A stretch of DNA of 64,000 nt from the NCBI GenBank assembly GCA_015680685.1, contig MNCI01002932.1, positions 180,667-244,666 of the forward strand, given 5' to 3'. Origin of the DNA: Gnetum montanum (taxonomy: Eukaryota > Streptophyta > Gnetopsida > Gnetales > Gnetaceae). Made by a program: the position numbers and the translations under genes. Below, one piece after another: positions 22,642-33,859 of the stretch (positions are counted from its first letter, which is position 1; the number at the start of each line of letters is the position of its first letter). Under the pieces are notes generated by a model that had not been told where the DNA came from, made no database searches, and was given only the letters and a program-made list of their open reading frames with translations.

Positions 22642-25060
22642 ATGTCTTCTTCTCACAGGATTGCTTCTCCATCCAAGCTTGATAACACTCATCCATCAAA
22701 GCCTCAATAGTATCGAATTACATGTACTCATCTTGATGAGTATCTGTTGAACTTCACCTTCATCTTACACTAGGATGAATAGTTGCAGTGGCATGACATG
22801 GAGGGCAACATTATGTTGCCACCTAATCATGTTGTGCCTGCAATGCTCTATCAAATGTTTGCATGATGTGGTATTCAAGACCACCATGGGGAATATATCA
22901 TGGAAGATGTCAACACTAGGGATTATTATCCCATTGAAGCACAATGCCTGCGAGATCAGCAACTAGAGTAGCGCTATGAACTTTTGAAGGGAAAAGGACT
23001 TAACAATTTTTCATTCCTATTGTACCAACAAGTTAGTGGGGAACCCTTCTCTGGGGATCTTCCACTCAATGATGCTACTATCTTTAACTTCAATGATTAA
23101 GGTCAAAACCAGAATTTGCATTTCACAGTTCATAATCCTGATTCTAGTAATAAGGGATCCAATGACAAAGAAAGATCCAAAGGGGCAAGTCAAGATAGGG
23201 ATGTAGGTAAGAAGCAAGATTGTTACCATGGTCATGATCATCGAAGAGGTAGTAGTAGGCATCGTGATGGTGCTGGCTCTCCTTGCTCTTTCCCTTCATC
23301 ATCATCTTCTTCTTTTGGCTTTGATTGTGATCATAGAAAGAGAGATTGTGATGGAGGTGATTGAAATGAGTGCAATAATTGATGGGACCACAATAATCAA
23401 GGGGACTGTCAAGATAGGCAAGATCAAGGATGTAGATGTTTAAGAGAAGCACATCTCTATGAACGAAAGGGTAGTAGAGGGCATCATAGGCACCATGATC
23501 AAGGCCTCGATGAGCCTCTATTTGCTACCCAAAGTATGCTTAACATGGTAGAGGCAATTAAAATTCCAACAAGGCATGTGAAAGATAGTTGGATCAGATG
23601 GGTAGACATGAATAATATTCCTCAATTTGAAGGAGGATATAATGCTAATCCATAGAATTATCTTCAAGATTTTCAAGATGCATGTGCCTTGCAAAACATA
23701 GAGAATGAATGGAAGAACCTAAAGTTTTTTCCAAGGATACTCATCAAAGAAGTAGAGAACTGGTATCAATCCTTAGAACCAGAATCCATTAGACGATGGA
23801 GTACCATACTTGAAATGTTCAATGATAAGTATCAAATGTACTCCTGGGTATCCAACTTAAGGAAGCAAATTCAAGGATGGAAACAAGGACCACACAAACC
23901 CTTGGATGCTATAATTGGACAATATTATGCCTTGATGCACAAGTGCCATGGCCATGGTTTTTCTCAATTGGCTCAACTCCAACACATTATAGAGAGGCTT
24001 TGTAATGAAACAAGGAAAACCCTTGGTGTCTATGCCTAAGGGCATTTATCAGAACTATTTTCCTATTAGGTATAAATTTTAATAGAGTAGGTTGCCAAAG
24101 AGGAGGGTGAACTTAGAAAAAGAGAAAGTACAGAGGAGTATAACCACAATCCTTCCATTCACAAGTGGAAGGTTTGATTTTATGACAGTGAGGATGAATC
24201 CATATTTGATGAGGAGATACATAAAAAAGCCTTACCACTTCAACAATTCTAATATGAACTTATGACCAAGGTTGATCAATTAAGAGACTCCATGGATAGC
24301 AGATTTTAAGTTGTCCTCAAAATTGATGAAGAGTCCTGAAAATAAGGTAGTGATCGTGAGTGCAGGAGGCGCAAAGAAGCTAAATGTGCATATTACAAAA
24401 GTAAGGGCAAAATTGTTGTAATAGAAGAGGTTGCAAATAGTGAATCAAATGATGATCATGGATGTGATGTCTGCCAGTATGAACATCCCAAGGGATGTTG
24501 CCCCGTTGTGTCACATATTTAAGAGTCTAGGGTGTATGCCTTACATCCACAACTTACACAAAGGAAAACATCCAAGAGGTTGCCTTATCCTCAAGGTAAT
24601 CTCAGGCAACTTCACTAGCAACAACTATATTATCTAAGTGGAGCTCCACTACAGCCATATAAACAATACCAACAATGGCAACAACCACAATCATGGGCAC
24701 TTGCATTGTCAAGGAAAAAATACCCTTAATAGTAGCCTGATCCATATGGTTATCATGTTCAACAACCCATGTCTCCATGTGACTCTTCTAATCACATTTC
24801 TCAGTTATAGCCTTACTACCACCCTTATGATTATTATCAAACTTCTTGTCCACATGAAAGAAGGAATGTTATCCACTATGCTTATCCTCCTCCTATCCTC
24901 GCACACACCTCTTTCAATTGCACAACTACCACTTGCTCCACCAATGCAAGGTGAACTACTTGCTCAACTGCAACAATGCAATGCTATGAGGGCTATTAAT
25001 TTGCAACCCAATCATCAATCAGAGGGGTTGAATGCCTGATCAAAGAAAATACCTTTCTTT
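22642..25060 (+). pseudogene. element A gag
   Basis: Gag forms the virus-like particle. The start is ATG at 22642 (MSSSHRIASPSK), the first Met, aligning with the B and C starts. A linker rich in Asp, Gly, Arg, His and Ser covers 23140-23500. The capsid-like Retrotrans_gag block lies at about 23600-24040: WIRWVDMNNIPQFEGGYNA, WYQSLEPESIRRWSTILEMF, LRKQIQGWKQGP. An atypical knuckle CDVCQYEHPKGCC (C-x2-C-x3-H-x4-C) is near 24468-24506. A Gln/Pro/Tyr-rich tail follows to about 25060. At least eight stops interrupt the frame, many at TAG for Gln or Trp. The same architecture is readable in B and C. Confidence 0.82.
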
Positions 25061-25219
25061 TGACCTCATAGTCCACCTAAACCTTCACCTATACCCATGG
25101 TTGACAACCCTGCTCCTGCCTCTTTCTCTATATTAGATTCCTTTGGGCCTCCTTCCAACCAAACTCTACTAAGGATCCATACCATAATTCTTACTTACAC
25201 TATGTCTAATTGGATCCAT

Positions 25220-25682
25220 GTAGGAAACCTTCCCAAGAAATTAGCTGATCCTAGAAGTCCTCTAATTTATTTGCATATTTTTTGGAACAAATCGTGTAAG
25301 GCTCTTCTTAATTTAGGTTTTAGTGTTAATTTGATTTTTCATGAGATGTACACTACCTAGAAACTTCCCCCTCTTAAGAAGAGCAACATTAGATTGAAAT
25401 TGGTAGACCAGTCCATCACTATTCCATTGGGATTGGTAGAAGACATTCTAACCACTATCTGTGGATGGTTTTATCCTACCAACTTCCTAGTAATCAAAGT
25501 GGAGAACTACAAAGGGGACTTCCCAATCATCATGGGAAGAGCATGGCTGAGCACTGTAGATGCAAGAATGGGCATTAGAGATATTTCCTTGGGAATCTCT
25601 AAAGAAAATGCATTTGGAAAGATTAAAAAGAAGAGAGTTCCATGCATCATGTATAGTGATAGTGGGTGTAATTGTGTGTAAA
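25220..25682 (+). pseudogene. element A protease, catalytic Asp changed to Asn
   Basis: The aspartic protease cleaves Gag-Pol. Visible blocks: CKALLNLGFSVNLIFHEMY, then LVDQSITIPLGLVEDILTTI, then FPIIMGRAWLSTVDA. The catalytic triplet normally reads D-L/S-G; here the codon at 25310-25312 is AAT, giving NLG. The matching position in element B is still DLG (codon at 41222-41224). One stop interrupts the domain near 25358. Confidence 0.82.
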
Positions 25683-25795
25683 AACTTTGGATCATCAAGC
25701 AAGCATCCATCTCTACATGCAAGTAGTGTGTGCCAAAAGTAGAAATTCAAATGTGTCTATACATATGAGCCATAAAATAGGAGGGCACCTAGTGG

Positions 25796-27450
25796 TTGAT
25801 CGCTAATTCAAAAAGCAGCACACTTTGCGTGGAACCAGCTAAAAGCCTGACATGTCAATATGTCACAAGCATGGATGAACTAGTGCAAGTTCATCACCAA
25901 CTCTCTGATGATACAAATGATGATACCTATTGGGAAGAGTTGGAAATTCTTGAGAACTTCAACCAACAACCCCTTGAACTAAAAAAGCTACTAGCTAGAA
26001 TGGAATATGTATTTTTGAAAAATAAGAAGCTGGTTATAATCAAGGCAAGACTTGCTCTAGAACAAAAAGAGATGTTGTTAAAGGTAGTTCAAAGATGGTC
26101 AGCAACATTTGCTTGGTCATATCCTGAACTCATAGGGATTGATCCTAGTGTATGCTAGCATCACATTTACATTGACCCAACCATGAAGCCAAAATGATAG
26201 CCACAGAGGTGGTTGAAGCCCAAATTGAAGCAAATCGTTAAGGAGGAAATTAAACAACCCTTCAAGGTGAGGTTCATCTATTCCATTGTAGATAGCAAGT
26301 GGGTTAGTCCACTTGTAATTGTACCAGAGACAAATGGTAAGTTGTATATTTGCATTGATTTTAGGTTGCTGAATATAGCAACATTCAAGGATCACTTTCC
26401 ATTACCATTTGTTGACCAGGTGCCTGACAAAATATCAGGGCGTTGCTACTATAGCTTCCTAGATGGTTATAATGGCTATAACCAAATTCAAATTGCACCA
26501 GAAGATAAGGAAAAAATAGCATTCACAAGTCCCTAGGGAACTTTTGCATATTATAAGATGTCATTTGGTCTATGCAATGCCCCTACCACATTTCAACACC
26601 TGGTCTTGACCATCTTTCAATAGCAAATCGGTAGTGGTGTAGAAGTCTTTATGGATGACTTCTCCACTTATGGAGCTACATTTGAGCAAGCCTTGAACCA
26701 CCTTGAGCAAGTGCTAAAATGATTTTTTGAAACTAAGTTGCGGCCCAATTGCCAAAAAAGTCACCTCATGGTCTAGGAGGGCATTGTATTGGGGCACAAA
26801 ATATTGCAAGCAAGAATTGAGATGGACCTTGAAAAAATAAGGGTCATCCAAGGAATAACTTACCAGCCAAAATAGTTAAAGATGTTCAATCATTCCTTGG
26901 ACACATTGGCTACTATCGATGTTTCATAGAGAATTTTTCTAAGAGCGCAAAATCATTGGATGATCTAACAAAGAAAGATGCTTCTTTTGTTTGGACTACT
27001 GAGTGTGAGAAAGCATTTTAATATGTAAAGGAAAAGCTTGTAGCAACCCAAATCCTACAAGCACCAGACTGGTCTAGACCATTTCACATCATGACGGATG
27101 CATCAAATTATGCTTTGGGAGCTGTGTTGATGCAATTAGATGATAAGAAATGTCCATACTACATCCACTACACTAGCCAAAGCATTGTGGATGCATAATT
27201 GAACTACACCACTACAGAAAAATAATTAATGGTAGTGGTGTTTGCTCTAGAGAAGTTTAGGTACTACATGCTTGAATACAAGGTGTTTGTGCACACAGAC
27301 CATAGTGCCATTCACTTCCTAATGAACAAACCAATGGTGAGCCCTTGTGTCATTCGGTGGATGGTGATCTTGTAGGAATTTAATATTACAATGGTAGATT
27401 GAAAGGGCACTGAGAATGTAGTCACTGATCACTTGTCTTAGTTGTGATGG
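25796..27450 (+). pseudogene. element A reverse transcriptase and RNase H
   Basis: The N-terminal connection (from 25796) is followed by RT blocks: IVKEEIKQPFKVRFIYSIVDS, KLYICIDFRLLNIATFKDHF, YSFLDGYNGYNQIQIAPEDK, MSFGLCNAPTTFQHL, then FMDD (26651-26659 region) with both catalytic Asp intact. The thumb shows VQSFLGHIGYYRCFIENFSK. RNase H follows: FHIMTDASNYALGAVLMQ, HYTSQSIVDA and VFVHTDHSAIHFLMNKP. FMDDFS is typical of the Athila/Tat branch. Stops and at least one frameshift (near 26850) disable it. Confidence 0.88.
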
Positions 27451-27459
27451 GATGACAAA

Positions 27460-28840
27460 GAGGACAAAAATCCATTATTTGATACATTTCTTGATGAACT
27501 CTTCTTTGCTGGAGCAATAAATGAAAAAATGCCCAATGAGCCAAAATGGTATCATAACATTCTCACCTATCTTCTCACTCAAGAGATGCCACAAGGGTTT
27601 GAACACCAAAGGAAATAATAGTTTCTTCACTAGGTAAAGCACTTCATGGAGATTAATGGATACCTCTACAAGGTGTGCGTTAGTGGCCTAGTTCGTTGGT
27701 GTGTCCCTAATGTAGATCAACTGCACGTGCTCCAAGATGCTCATGAAGGTCCTTGTGGAGGACACTATGCTGGGAGATGCATGATAATTAAAATCCTAAT
27801 GGCAGGGTACTATTGGCCAACACTCTTCAAGGATGCATACCATTTCATTTGCTCTTATGAATGATGTCAATGGGATGGTGGAATGACTAAAATGGAGGAA
27901 CCTCAACAATCGATTCAACCATTAGAACCATTCAACATCTGGGGCATTGATTTCATGGGTCCCATCACACCCTTGTCAAATCAAAAGGTGTACATCATAG
28001 TCACTATTAAGTATCGTATAAAATGGATAGAAGTAGTAGCCATCATTGATTGTACATCTTCTACTATTGTTTATTTTGTACAAAAAAATGTTGTAAATAG
28101 GTTTTTTGTGCCATGTGCATTAATTTTTGACAATGGAACTCATTTTATAGGCACTACTTTTCAAAAGCTCATGCAATGCTTAGGGGTTAAACATAAACTC
28201 ATAATAGCTTACCATCCCCAAGCTAAGGGTCAAGCTAAGGTTACCAATAGGGAAATAACAAGAATACTAACAAGAACTGTTAGCAAATATAGGAAGGACT
28301 GGAGCATGAATTCAATGATGCCCTTTGGGCCTATCGCTCAACTTAGAAACTTCCTATAGGCTACTATCCCTATGAGCTTGTGTATGGAAAACTACCAACA
28401 CTTCCTATTCAATCTGAACTTTGTACACTTTCAATGGCTTGTGACCTTGACCTTGACTTAAGTCTAGCCCAACCTATTAGATGAAAATCAATTAGTGGCC
28501 TTATCATCTAACAAGTTGCACAAGGCTTATAATAAAAAGTGTCATGACCTAAAAATTAGAAAAGTTAAATTTCAACTAGGAGATAAGGTTCTCTATTGGA
28601 ACCCCACACATGTACCTCAACCAACTAAGTTTGAGATGTTATGGTAAGGACCTTATATCATTTATGAAACTTTTCCTTCAAGGGACATGATGATCTATAA
28701 ACTTGAGAGCCCAAATAAGAAACAACTAGTCAACATTCAACAAATTAAACCTTTCCATGAGCATAAGCTAGCTAACACAACAACAACCTTATCAAATGGA
28801 CAACCATGCTCCATATTTCAAATCTCTTCCTTTCAAATTA
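27460..28840 (+). pseudogene. element A integrase
   Basis: Integrase joins element DNA to the target. The N-terminal HHCC region reads HVLQDAHEGPCGGHYAG, then a Cys-containing block near 27850-27870. The core has WGIDFMGP (first Asp at 27949-27951) and FDNGTHFIG (second Asp at 28129-28131). The position 36 residues after the second Asp, normally Glu in GQAEV, reads Lys (GQAKV). The C-terminal part continues past a stop at 28357 to about 28780 (KLENPNKKQLVNIQQIKPF type). The chain is interrupted near 27862 and 28357. Confidence 0.85.
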
Positions 28841-28983
28841 ATTGTGGGGGAGATGGCCAACCGTGCTAACCATTCAAGCAGCTTCTTAGTTTTTCAACTT
28901 TTTTGTTTTNATTAATTGTGGGGGAGATGGCCAACCATGCTAACCATTCAAGCAGCTTCTTAGTTTTTCAACTTTTTTGTTTT
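28837..28983. repeat. 73-bp duplication around a single N (assembly join)
   Basis: 28837-28909 and 28911-28983 are identical but for one base and are separated by N at 28910. The internal polypurine tract therefore appears twice (again at 28918-28930). As at 1253, an uncollapsed assembly overlap is the simplest explanation. Confidence 0.85.
28844..28856 (+). promoter_or_regulatory. internal polypurine tract just after pol
   Basis: GTGGGGGAGATGG lies directly downstream of the integrase end. Element B has CATGGGGGAG at 37651-37660 (minus) and C has TGGGGGATAT near 54073-54082 (minus), both at the matching position. It resembles the 3' polypurine tract of A (TCATGGGGGTA). A second plus-strand priming site is a reasonable inference. 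Confidence 0.5.
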
Positions 28984-29555
28984 ACACATTTTTTATTTTA
29001 CAAATTTTTGTTTTACATGTTCTTTGTTTTACATCTTTTATTTTTATGTTATTAATCTTTTCTAATTTTTATTTTACACCATCGTTAGTACATTTGATAT
29101 TTCTTGAATAATTTACACTTCTATATTTTCTTTTATTTGGTGTGATTTTCTAACTTTTTGTTAATAAGTGCTAGGTATGTTTGTAATGCATTACTTGATG
29201 GTGGTATGTATTATTTTTGTTATTTGATTATTGGTTTCTAGTTTCTAGCTTTGAATTTCATTATGGATAATTAGAACATGGTTTATTTTCATGTAACAAG
29301 CAGCGAGTCCACAATATCCACCCATCCACACACTCTATGATTTTCCTTGTTTTGGAAACATGTAGTCCCTTTTTCATTAATCAAACTTTAATAAATTTGT
29401 GACTTTGGTAGTTTCCATAATTGAGAAGGATTCAAAGGTTTGAACAGGGTGTGGCTTCAAAGGGATTCAGTATTCTTTGTACTTTTTTATTTGCCTAGGT
29501 GCATGTATGTTTTCATGAATTTCTTACTGTTTCGTGCCAATTAATAAAGGAAGTT
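28984..29555 (+). other. AT-rich post-pol spacer of element A
   Basis: It begins with a low-complexity TTTTACA-type tract (to about 29080), then unassigned AT-rich sequence with no ORF or domain. In B and C, sequence of related character follows the same polypurine landmark. Confidence 0.6.
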
Positions 29556-29960
29556 GAATAAGTCCTTGCATGGTGTGATTCTCATAAAAAAAAACAAAGA
29601 TGAGGATTCAAAGCAGATCCCTTGGATAAAATAAATGCATACATCCTCACATGGTGTGGTTCTCATCAAGAAAAAAAAAAGTTGAGGATTCAAAGCACAT
29701 CCCTTGGAAAAAATAAATGCATACGTCCTTGCATGGTGTGGTTCTCATTAAGAAAAAAGAAGAAGATGAGGATTCAAAGCACACCCCTTGAACAAAATAA
29801 ATGCATACGTCCTTGCATGGTGTGGTTAGCATCATGAAAAAAAAGAGAAGATGAGGATTCAAAGCACACCCCTTGAAAAAAACAAATGCATGTGTCTTTG
29901 CATGGTTTGATTTCCATTAAAAAAAATAATGGGAATTCAAAGCACACCCCTTACACAAAA
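29556..29960 (+). repeat. tandem array, unit about 84 bp, nearly five copies
   Basis: The anchor GAGGATTCAAAGC (or a variant) recurs at 29602, 29684, 29768, 29853 and 29931, with CCTTGCATGGTGTGG and an A-rich run in each unit. Units differ by a few bases and by A-run length. Element B has one unit at the matching place (about 37030-37090, minus). Short ORFs across the array on both strands are by-products of the repeat. Confidence 0.88.
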
Positions 29961-31143
29961 TAAATAGGCTACAAGCACTGGTTATGGGACTCGTATCCTC
30001 TAACCAAGGCCTTTTCTCACTTCCTACTTCTTATCTAATTTGGAATAGTAGTTGTTTTGTGGGAGCACTCTTATGTCTCAAGGGATGGATTGGTCTTAGA
30101 ATGTCGATGCGAAGTCACTGAAAGTGGTTGGTTTTGGTCTAGACGAAGGATGGATCCTATCAAGTCATTTAACCACAAAATCCACAAGGGACTTCATGTG
30201 ATTGTAAATAGGAACTCCATTCCACACACACACACTCTTTCATCCATCTATGCTTTCCATGTTCCACCTCACTGCCAGTTTCATGTTTTGGTTCAATGTC
30301 TTGGTTTGATGTGTTGGAATTCTTAGTTAGTTACTTTTGGATTTTTGTACTTAACCTTCTGTAACCATTAAACAGCCACAGAGCCCATGGACTCTTTAGT
30401 TTGAAGTTATGCAAGGGCACAAAAGGCCTATGCCTAATTTTGGGAGGATCCACTTGCATATCTTTTAGTTGGGTTAGTTAAGTTCTTTACCCCTAGATAT
30501 TTTCATAATCAAATTCTTTCTATTTACCCCATCAATGACATCCAGTTTTTAGTGAATTCTTCTTTTCATTATTGTAAATTCTTATATCCTCTTCAAATAT
30601 TTCCTTGTATTGAACCTTTTTAAATTTAATGGATTATTTAATTTAATTAACCTTATCTGTTAGCCTTCTTGTTAACACTACTTAAAGAAACCAAGATACC
30701 ACAATCACAACTTAGCCGAGTGTAACCACCGACGAGACAAGGCATTTAATAATCATGTGTTACACATTGCATACTAATTCATGATCCTATTGTGATTGTA
30801 GTGAGAAGCATGGACTGGAAGTGGGACTATCTTACCAAGGATGATGTAGCAGTACCACACAATGAGGACCATTCGTGATCAAAGGATCTCTTCTCTCTCT
30901 CTCATTCTCTTGTTGCCAAGAGGTGTTGGATGTTGATATTCTCTAGGGTGTTCATTCCTCTTCTCATGAACATCCACTGTTGTAAAAATTGTAATTTCGT
31001 ACACTTGAGCACTCAAAGTCTATATGTATATTTCATCTGAGTTAGTTTGTCATGTTGGTCAATAATTCCATATCTACCCAATATGTTATATTGTAAAGAA
31101 CTTGTTCCTTTTCTTCTTCACTCAAGGATGAGTTTTCATTCAG
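29961..31143 (+). other. post-pol region of element A with a relic of the accessory ORF
   Basis: Blocks here are shared with B and C: CTACAAGCACTGGTTAT (about 29970) and a TTTTGGGAGGATCCACTTGC block near 30440. At about 30810 an ATG opens MDWKWDYLTKDD and stops soon after, resembling the start of the long accessory ORF of B (YDHRWNPKED). Most of that ORF is absent, so A probably lost it by deletion. The ORF at 30057-30326 shows no motif. Confidence 0.5.
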
Positions 31144-31154
31144 TCATGGGGGTA
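31144..31154 (+). promoter_or_regulatory. 3' polypurine tract of element A
   Basis: TCATGGGGGTA abuts the 3' LTR start, where plus-strand synthesis is primed. Element B has CGTGGAGGTA at the mirror position (33743-33752, minus), with matching flanking sequence (GAGTTTTCA). Confidence 0.75.
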
Positions 31155-31977
31155 TGATGAATCATCGTTTTGTGTTGGCTACAATGTCAAGTACGTGACG
31201 TTGGGGCCGTGACATTGGATGTACGGCATTGGGGTATATACCCTAAGTCTATAAATACCACACTTGGGCTCTAGTTTTCATCATGATAGTTTAGATTTTC
31301 TAGTCAGAGTAGTGAAGCCCTTGAAGTTTATTTCCCTCAGAGTTAGAATATTTTCTAAGTACCCACAAAAGAAATCTAAAGTGTGTACAGTTCTTTTTTT
31401 GAGCACTAATGTACCTGAGTGTAGTAGTGTGACGAGAATAAAACAAACTCTTTTGGAAATCCTTGCAGCACTAAGAATAACTTAATATTTTGTTTATTGC
31501 ATTTTTACTTTCTTGTTCTTTACTTTAATGCATTTCATTAAGCAATTTATTTACATCAATTAAGGAACATGAGCATGACCACTTTGAGCATTCATATAGT
31601 ACTTGGTAATCCAACAACACTGAACGTTTGGTAGCCTAGCAGTGCTATATGTGTTCAGGAAAGTGGGGCAGTTACTTATGTTAGGCTAGATAGATAATAG
31701 ACATTAGTTTTTAATCTACTCTACCCTTATTGTTGTTGTAGGTGATTACATTTATAAAATATAAAATGACAAAAATTCATATACCTCAATTACACTTAAA
31801 CTATATCCTTGAGCCTTACAAGTGTAGTTGGGAAGACAACGAACATTCTTATCATCATTTCACTTCCTAGAGAAACTAGTGTACGAGATAATTATAGGTC
31901 CACAGAATTCGATCGGATCATACATAACGCCTTAGTGCTTCATATGGTTGGGCATAGGGGTACCTCACCACTCATCA
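31155..31977 (+). repeat. 3' LTR of element A
   Basis: 823 bp, beginning TGATGAATCATCG and ending CCACTCATCA. TATAAATACC lies near 31250-31259, with TACGTGACGTTGGGG and GACATTGG motifs upstream. It is about 32 bp shorter than the 5' LTR, largely from a U3 indel. Confidence 0.93.
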
Positions 31978-31982
31978 CCTAG

Positions 31983-32560
31983 CATTCTTCAAAATGAATA
32001 CCTAGAATTTGTAACAACTTTCAACGAAGCATAAATGAAGTCATTATTGGTGATCAACCTACTTTGTGTACTTCCTTTCTTTGCATTTTGAATTATCTTT
32101 AACCACTAGTTCTCTACTCTATTTGGAAGCTTCGACATGTAGTTATTTTTTAGCAACAAGAGCATAACTATGACCTTTCTTCAAGAGTTAAATACCATAT
32201 TTTTCAATATATCACTTTTCAGCTATAACATTTGGCAAAAAAAAAAAACTCCCATTGAAAGCTGAAAAGTGAATTTATTTTTGATAGTATTAATTTATTT
32301 TTGTTTTGGAGGATCAAGAATGGGAAGCTTTTATCTTTTGTTACTCTTTTTTTTTCATTTCTAATTGATGTATTCTTTTATCTTTAGAGAGATTTTTTTT
32401 CCTTCTTTTTACAAGAAACCTTTTATTAAGAAGTGAAAACCTATGAGAGTGCTTCTGGATAAGAGCAAGATCTAATCCTTTTTCAAGCCCAAAGGGTAGG
32501 TTTTTTAGGATTATTTATAAGGATTAAAAATTAATAAGGCATCCTTGTGACATCTTGTTC
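31983..32560 (+). pseudogene. LINE2 3' end, continued after element A
   Basis: After the second CCTAG the plus strand resumes the LINE. CTTTCAACGAAGCATAAATG aligns with the 47.6 kb LINE fragment, and the peptide NEVIIGDQP...LYSIWKLRHVV matches NEVLFGG...LYSI-KFRCNVV there. The 3' UTR block near 32400-32540 (GTAGGTTTTTTAGGATT) matches 2640-2700 and 47920-47950. This fixes element A as an insertion into LINE2. The end near 32560 is approximate. Confidence 0.78.
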
Positions 32561-32852
32561 TTGGAGTTTAATGAATTTAATCATTCATCATGTAGAATCA
32601 TTGTTTAACATTAAAGTAATCCAAAATGTACATTTAAACATAAAAGGGCAGGAGAATGATTGGAAAAGGAATTTAACATATGAACTTTATTAATAAAATT
32701 TGTTTGAATACTCCATCAATTACCCTAAGTTATCTCCCTATGATACTTGATACCCTTAGAGGTAATCCAACATTGCCATCATGGTTATGTCATAAGACCA
32801 AAGGGGTGATCAATCCCTTCTTGTCTCACTTAACCCAACTCTCATCACTCAT
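32561..32852. other. unassigned stretch between LINE2 and element B
   Basis: No similarity to other parts of the window and no domain. The ORF at 32680-32862 runs into the element B LTR and shows no motif. The last five bases (CTCAT) would be the left target duplication of element B, but no clean match is found at its right end. Confidence 0.4.
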
Positions 32853-33742
32853 TGATGAGTAGCAAGTATTCCCTATGCTCAACCATACAAAATAATAGTG
32901 TGTACATTTGATTCAGTCAAATTTCATGGGCTATGATTTACATAAGTGGCTTATATCCTTGGATGGTAAAAGATGTAGTTTCTAGTCATTGTTTCCAAAT
33001 TGTCACTTGTGTTAACCTGTTGGTATGATTAAGTGTGATTGAGGTGTAAGATATTTATTTTTATCATTTTTATTATTATTTATTTGTAAAATGATTAAAT
33101 AAAGAAGGGTTTGACTATTTTAATTAACTAATTAGTTAACTAAACTATCATAAATGTGGAGCAGCCATTCCCACTTTCCGTACACATCCTAAACATATAC
33201 TAACACTTCTAGGTTACCAAGTGTTTACTATTGGGCATACCAAGTATCCATTACTAGGATTACCAAGCATTAATATATTATACTCAAGGTGATCATACTC
33301 ACGTTAATTATGAATTAGAATATTAAATGTTCATCATAAAAAAGTAAAATGCATTTAAAGTAAAATGTTGGAAAGTAAATTTAAACTAATCCAAGTGCTA
33401 CAATGGATGAAAAAAATCTCAATTTTTTTGTTATTCATGTAATTGTGTCTAGGTACATATTAGACTTGAATAAAATGCTCTACAATCAAGTCAATTCACA
33501 TTGTATCCACTCAGTGGGAAAAGTATACTAAGTTTTATAGAAAGAAACAAGAAAAGTTTGGCTAAGGTATGGACCAATTAGTTCAATAAATGTAGAAGGT
33601 GTGCATACTTATATAGGCAACAATTGGATTAGTGTTAATACATATGTACCAATGCATCTCGAGATGTGTTGATGGGGATGCATTGATGGGGTAGCATCAA
33701 TGAGCATGCATTAACCTAGTTTCCTTATTTGACATTTTATCA
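32853..33742 (-). repeat. 3' LTR of element B
   Basis: It begins TGATGAGTAGC and ends GACATTTTATCA on the plus strand. The end was set by comparison with the solo LTR (TGACACTTCATCA) and by the adjoining polypurine tract. It shares AACCATAC, CTAGGTTACCAAGTGTTT and TAGGATTACCAAGC segments with the family. TATA-like TTATATAGG lies near 33611, with GATGCATTGATGG and AGCATCAATG motifs upstream of it on the minus strand. Confidence 0.82.
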
Positions 33743-33756
33743 TACCTCCACGATTG
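33743..33756 (-). promoter_or_regulatory. 3' polypurine tract of element B
   Basis: On the minus strand, TCGTGGAGGTA sits immediately before the LTR start. The upstream GATGAGTTTTCAGTC matches GATGAGTTTTCATTCAGTC ahead of the element A tract. Confidence 0.7.
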
Positions 33757-33859
33757 ACTGAAAACTCATCATTAAGCAGAAAAAAAAGGATTAATTTTCT
33801 TACAAAATTTAAAGAAGTATGGAACTAACTAATTGGCTAACTAACTAACTAACTAACTC

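Larger units (their letters stand above)
21627..31977 (+). mobile_element. element A: full-length Athila/Tat-branch Ty3/gypsy retrotransposon
   Basis: A complete 10.35-kb structure: 5' LTR 21627-22481, primer site, gag, protease, RT-RNase H, integrase, a 2.3-kb post-pol region, polypurine tract and 3' LTR 31155-31977. The 5-bp target duplication CCTAG flanks it (21622-21626, 31978-31982). Its LTRs agree at roughly 87-88% by eye, so the insertion is old. Domain order RT-RH-INT, the FMDDFS catalytic box and the primer site type point to the Athila/Tat branch. Stops are scattered throughout gag and pol. It sits inside LINE2. Confidence 0.95.

Noticed and set aside
23144-23452. His/Asp/Tyr-rich minus-strand ORF in element A
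   Set aside because: It is antisense to the Arg/Asp/Ser/Gly-rich gag linker and has no homology.
29622-29862. Two 71-residue ORFs, one on each strand, with internal repeats
   Set aside because: They result from the 84-bp tandem array in element A; their repeat period matches the DNA unit and no domain is present.
33743-33776. LTR of element B ending at AAACTCATCA (33776)
   Set aside because: The polypurine tract and comparison with the solo LTR place the end at 33742; the later TCATCA belongs to the internal region and matches sequence before the element A 3' LTR.
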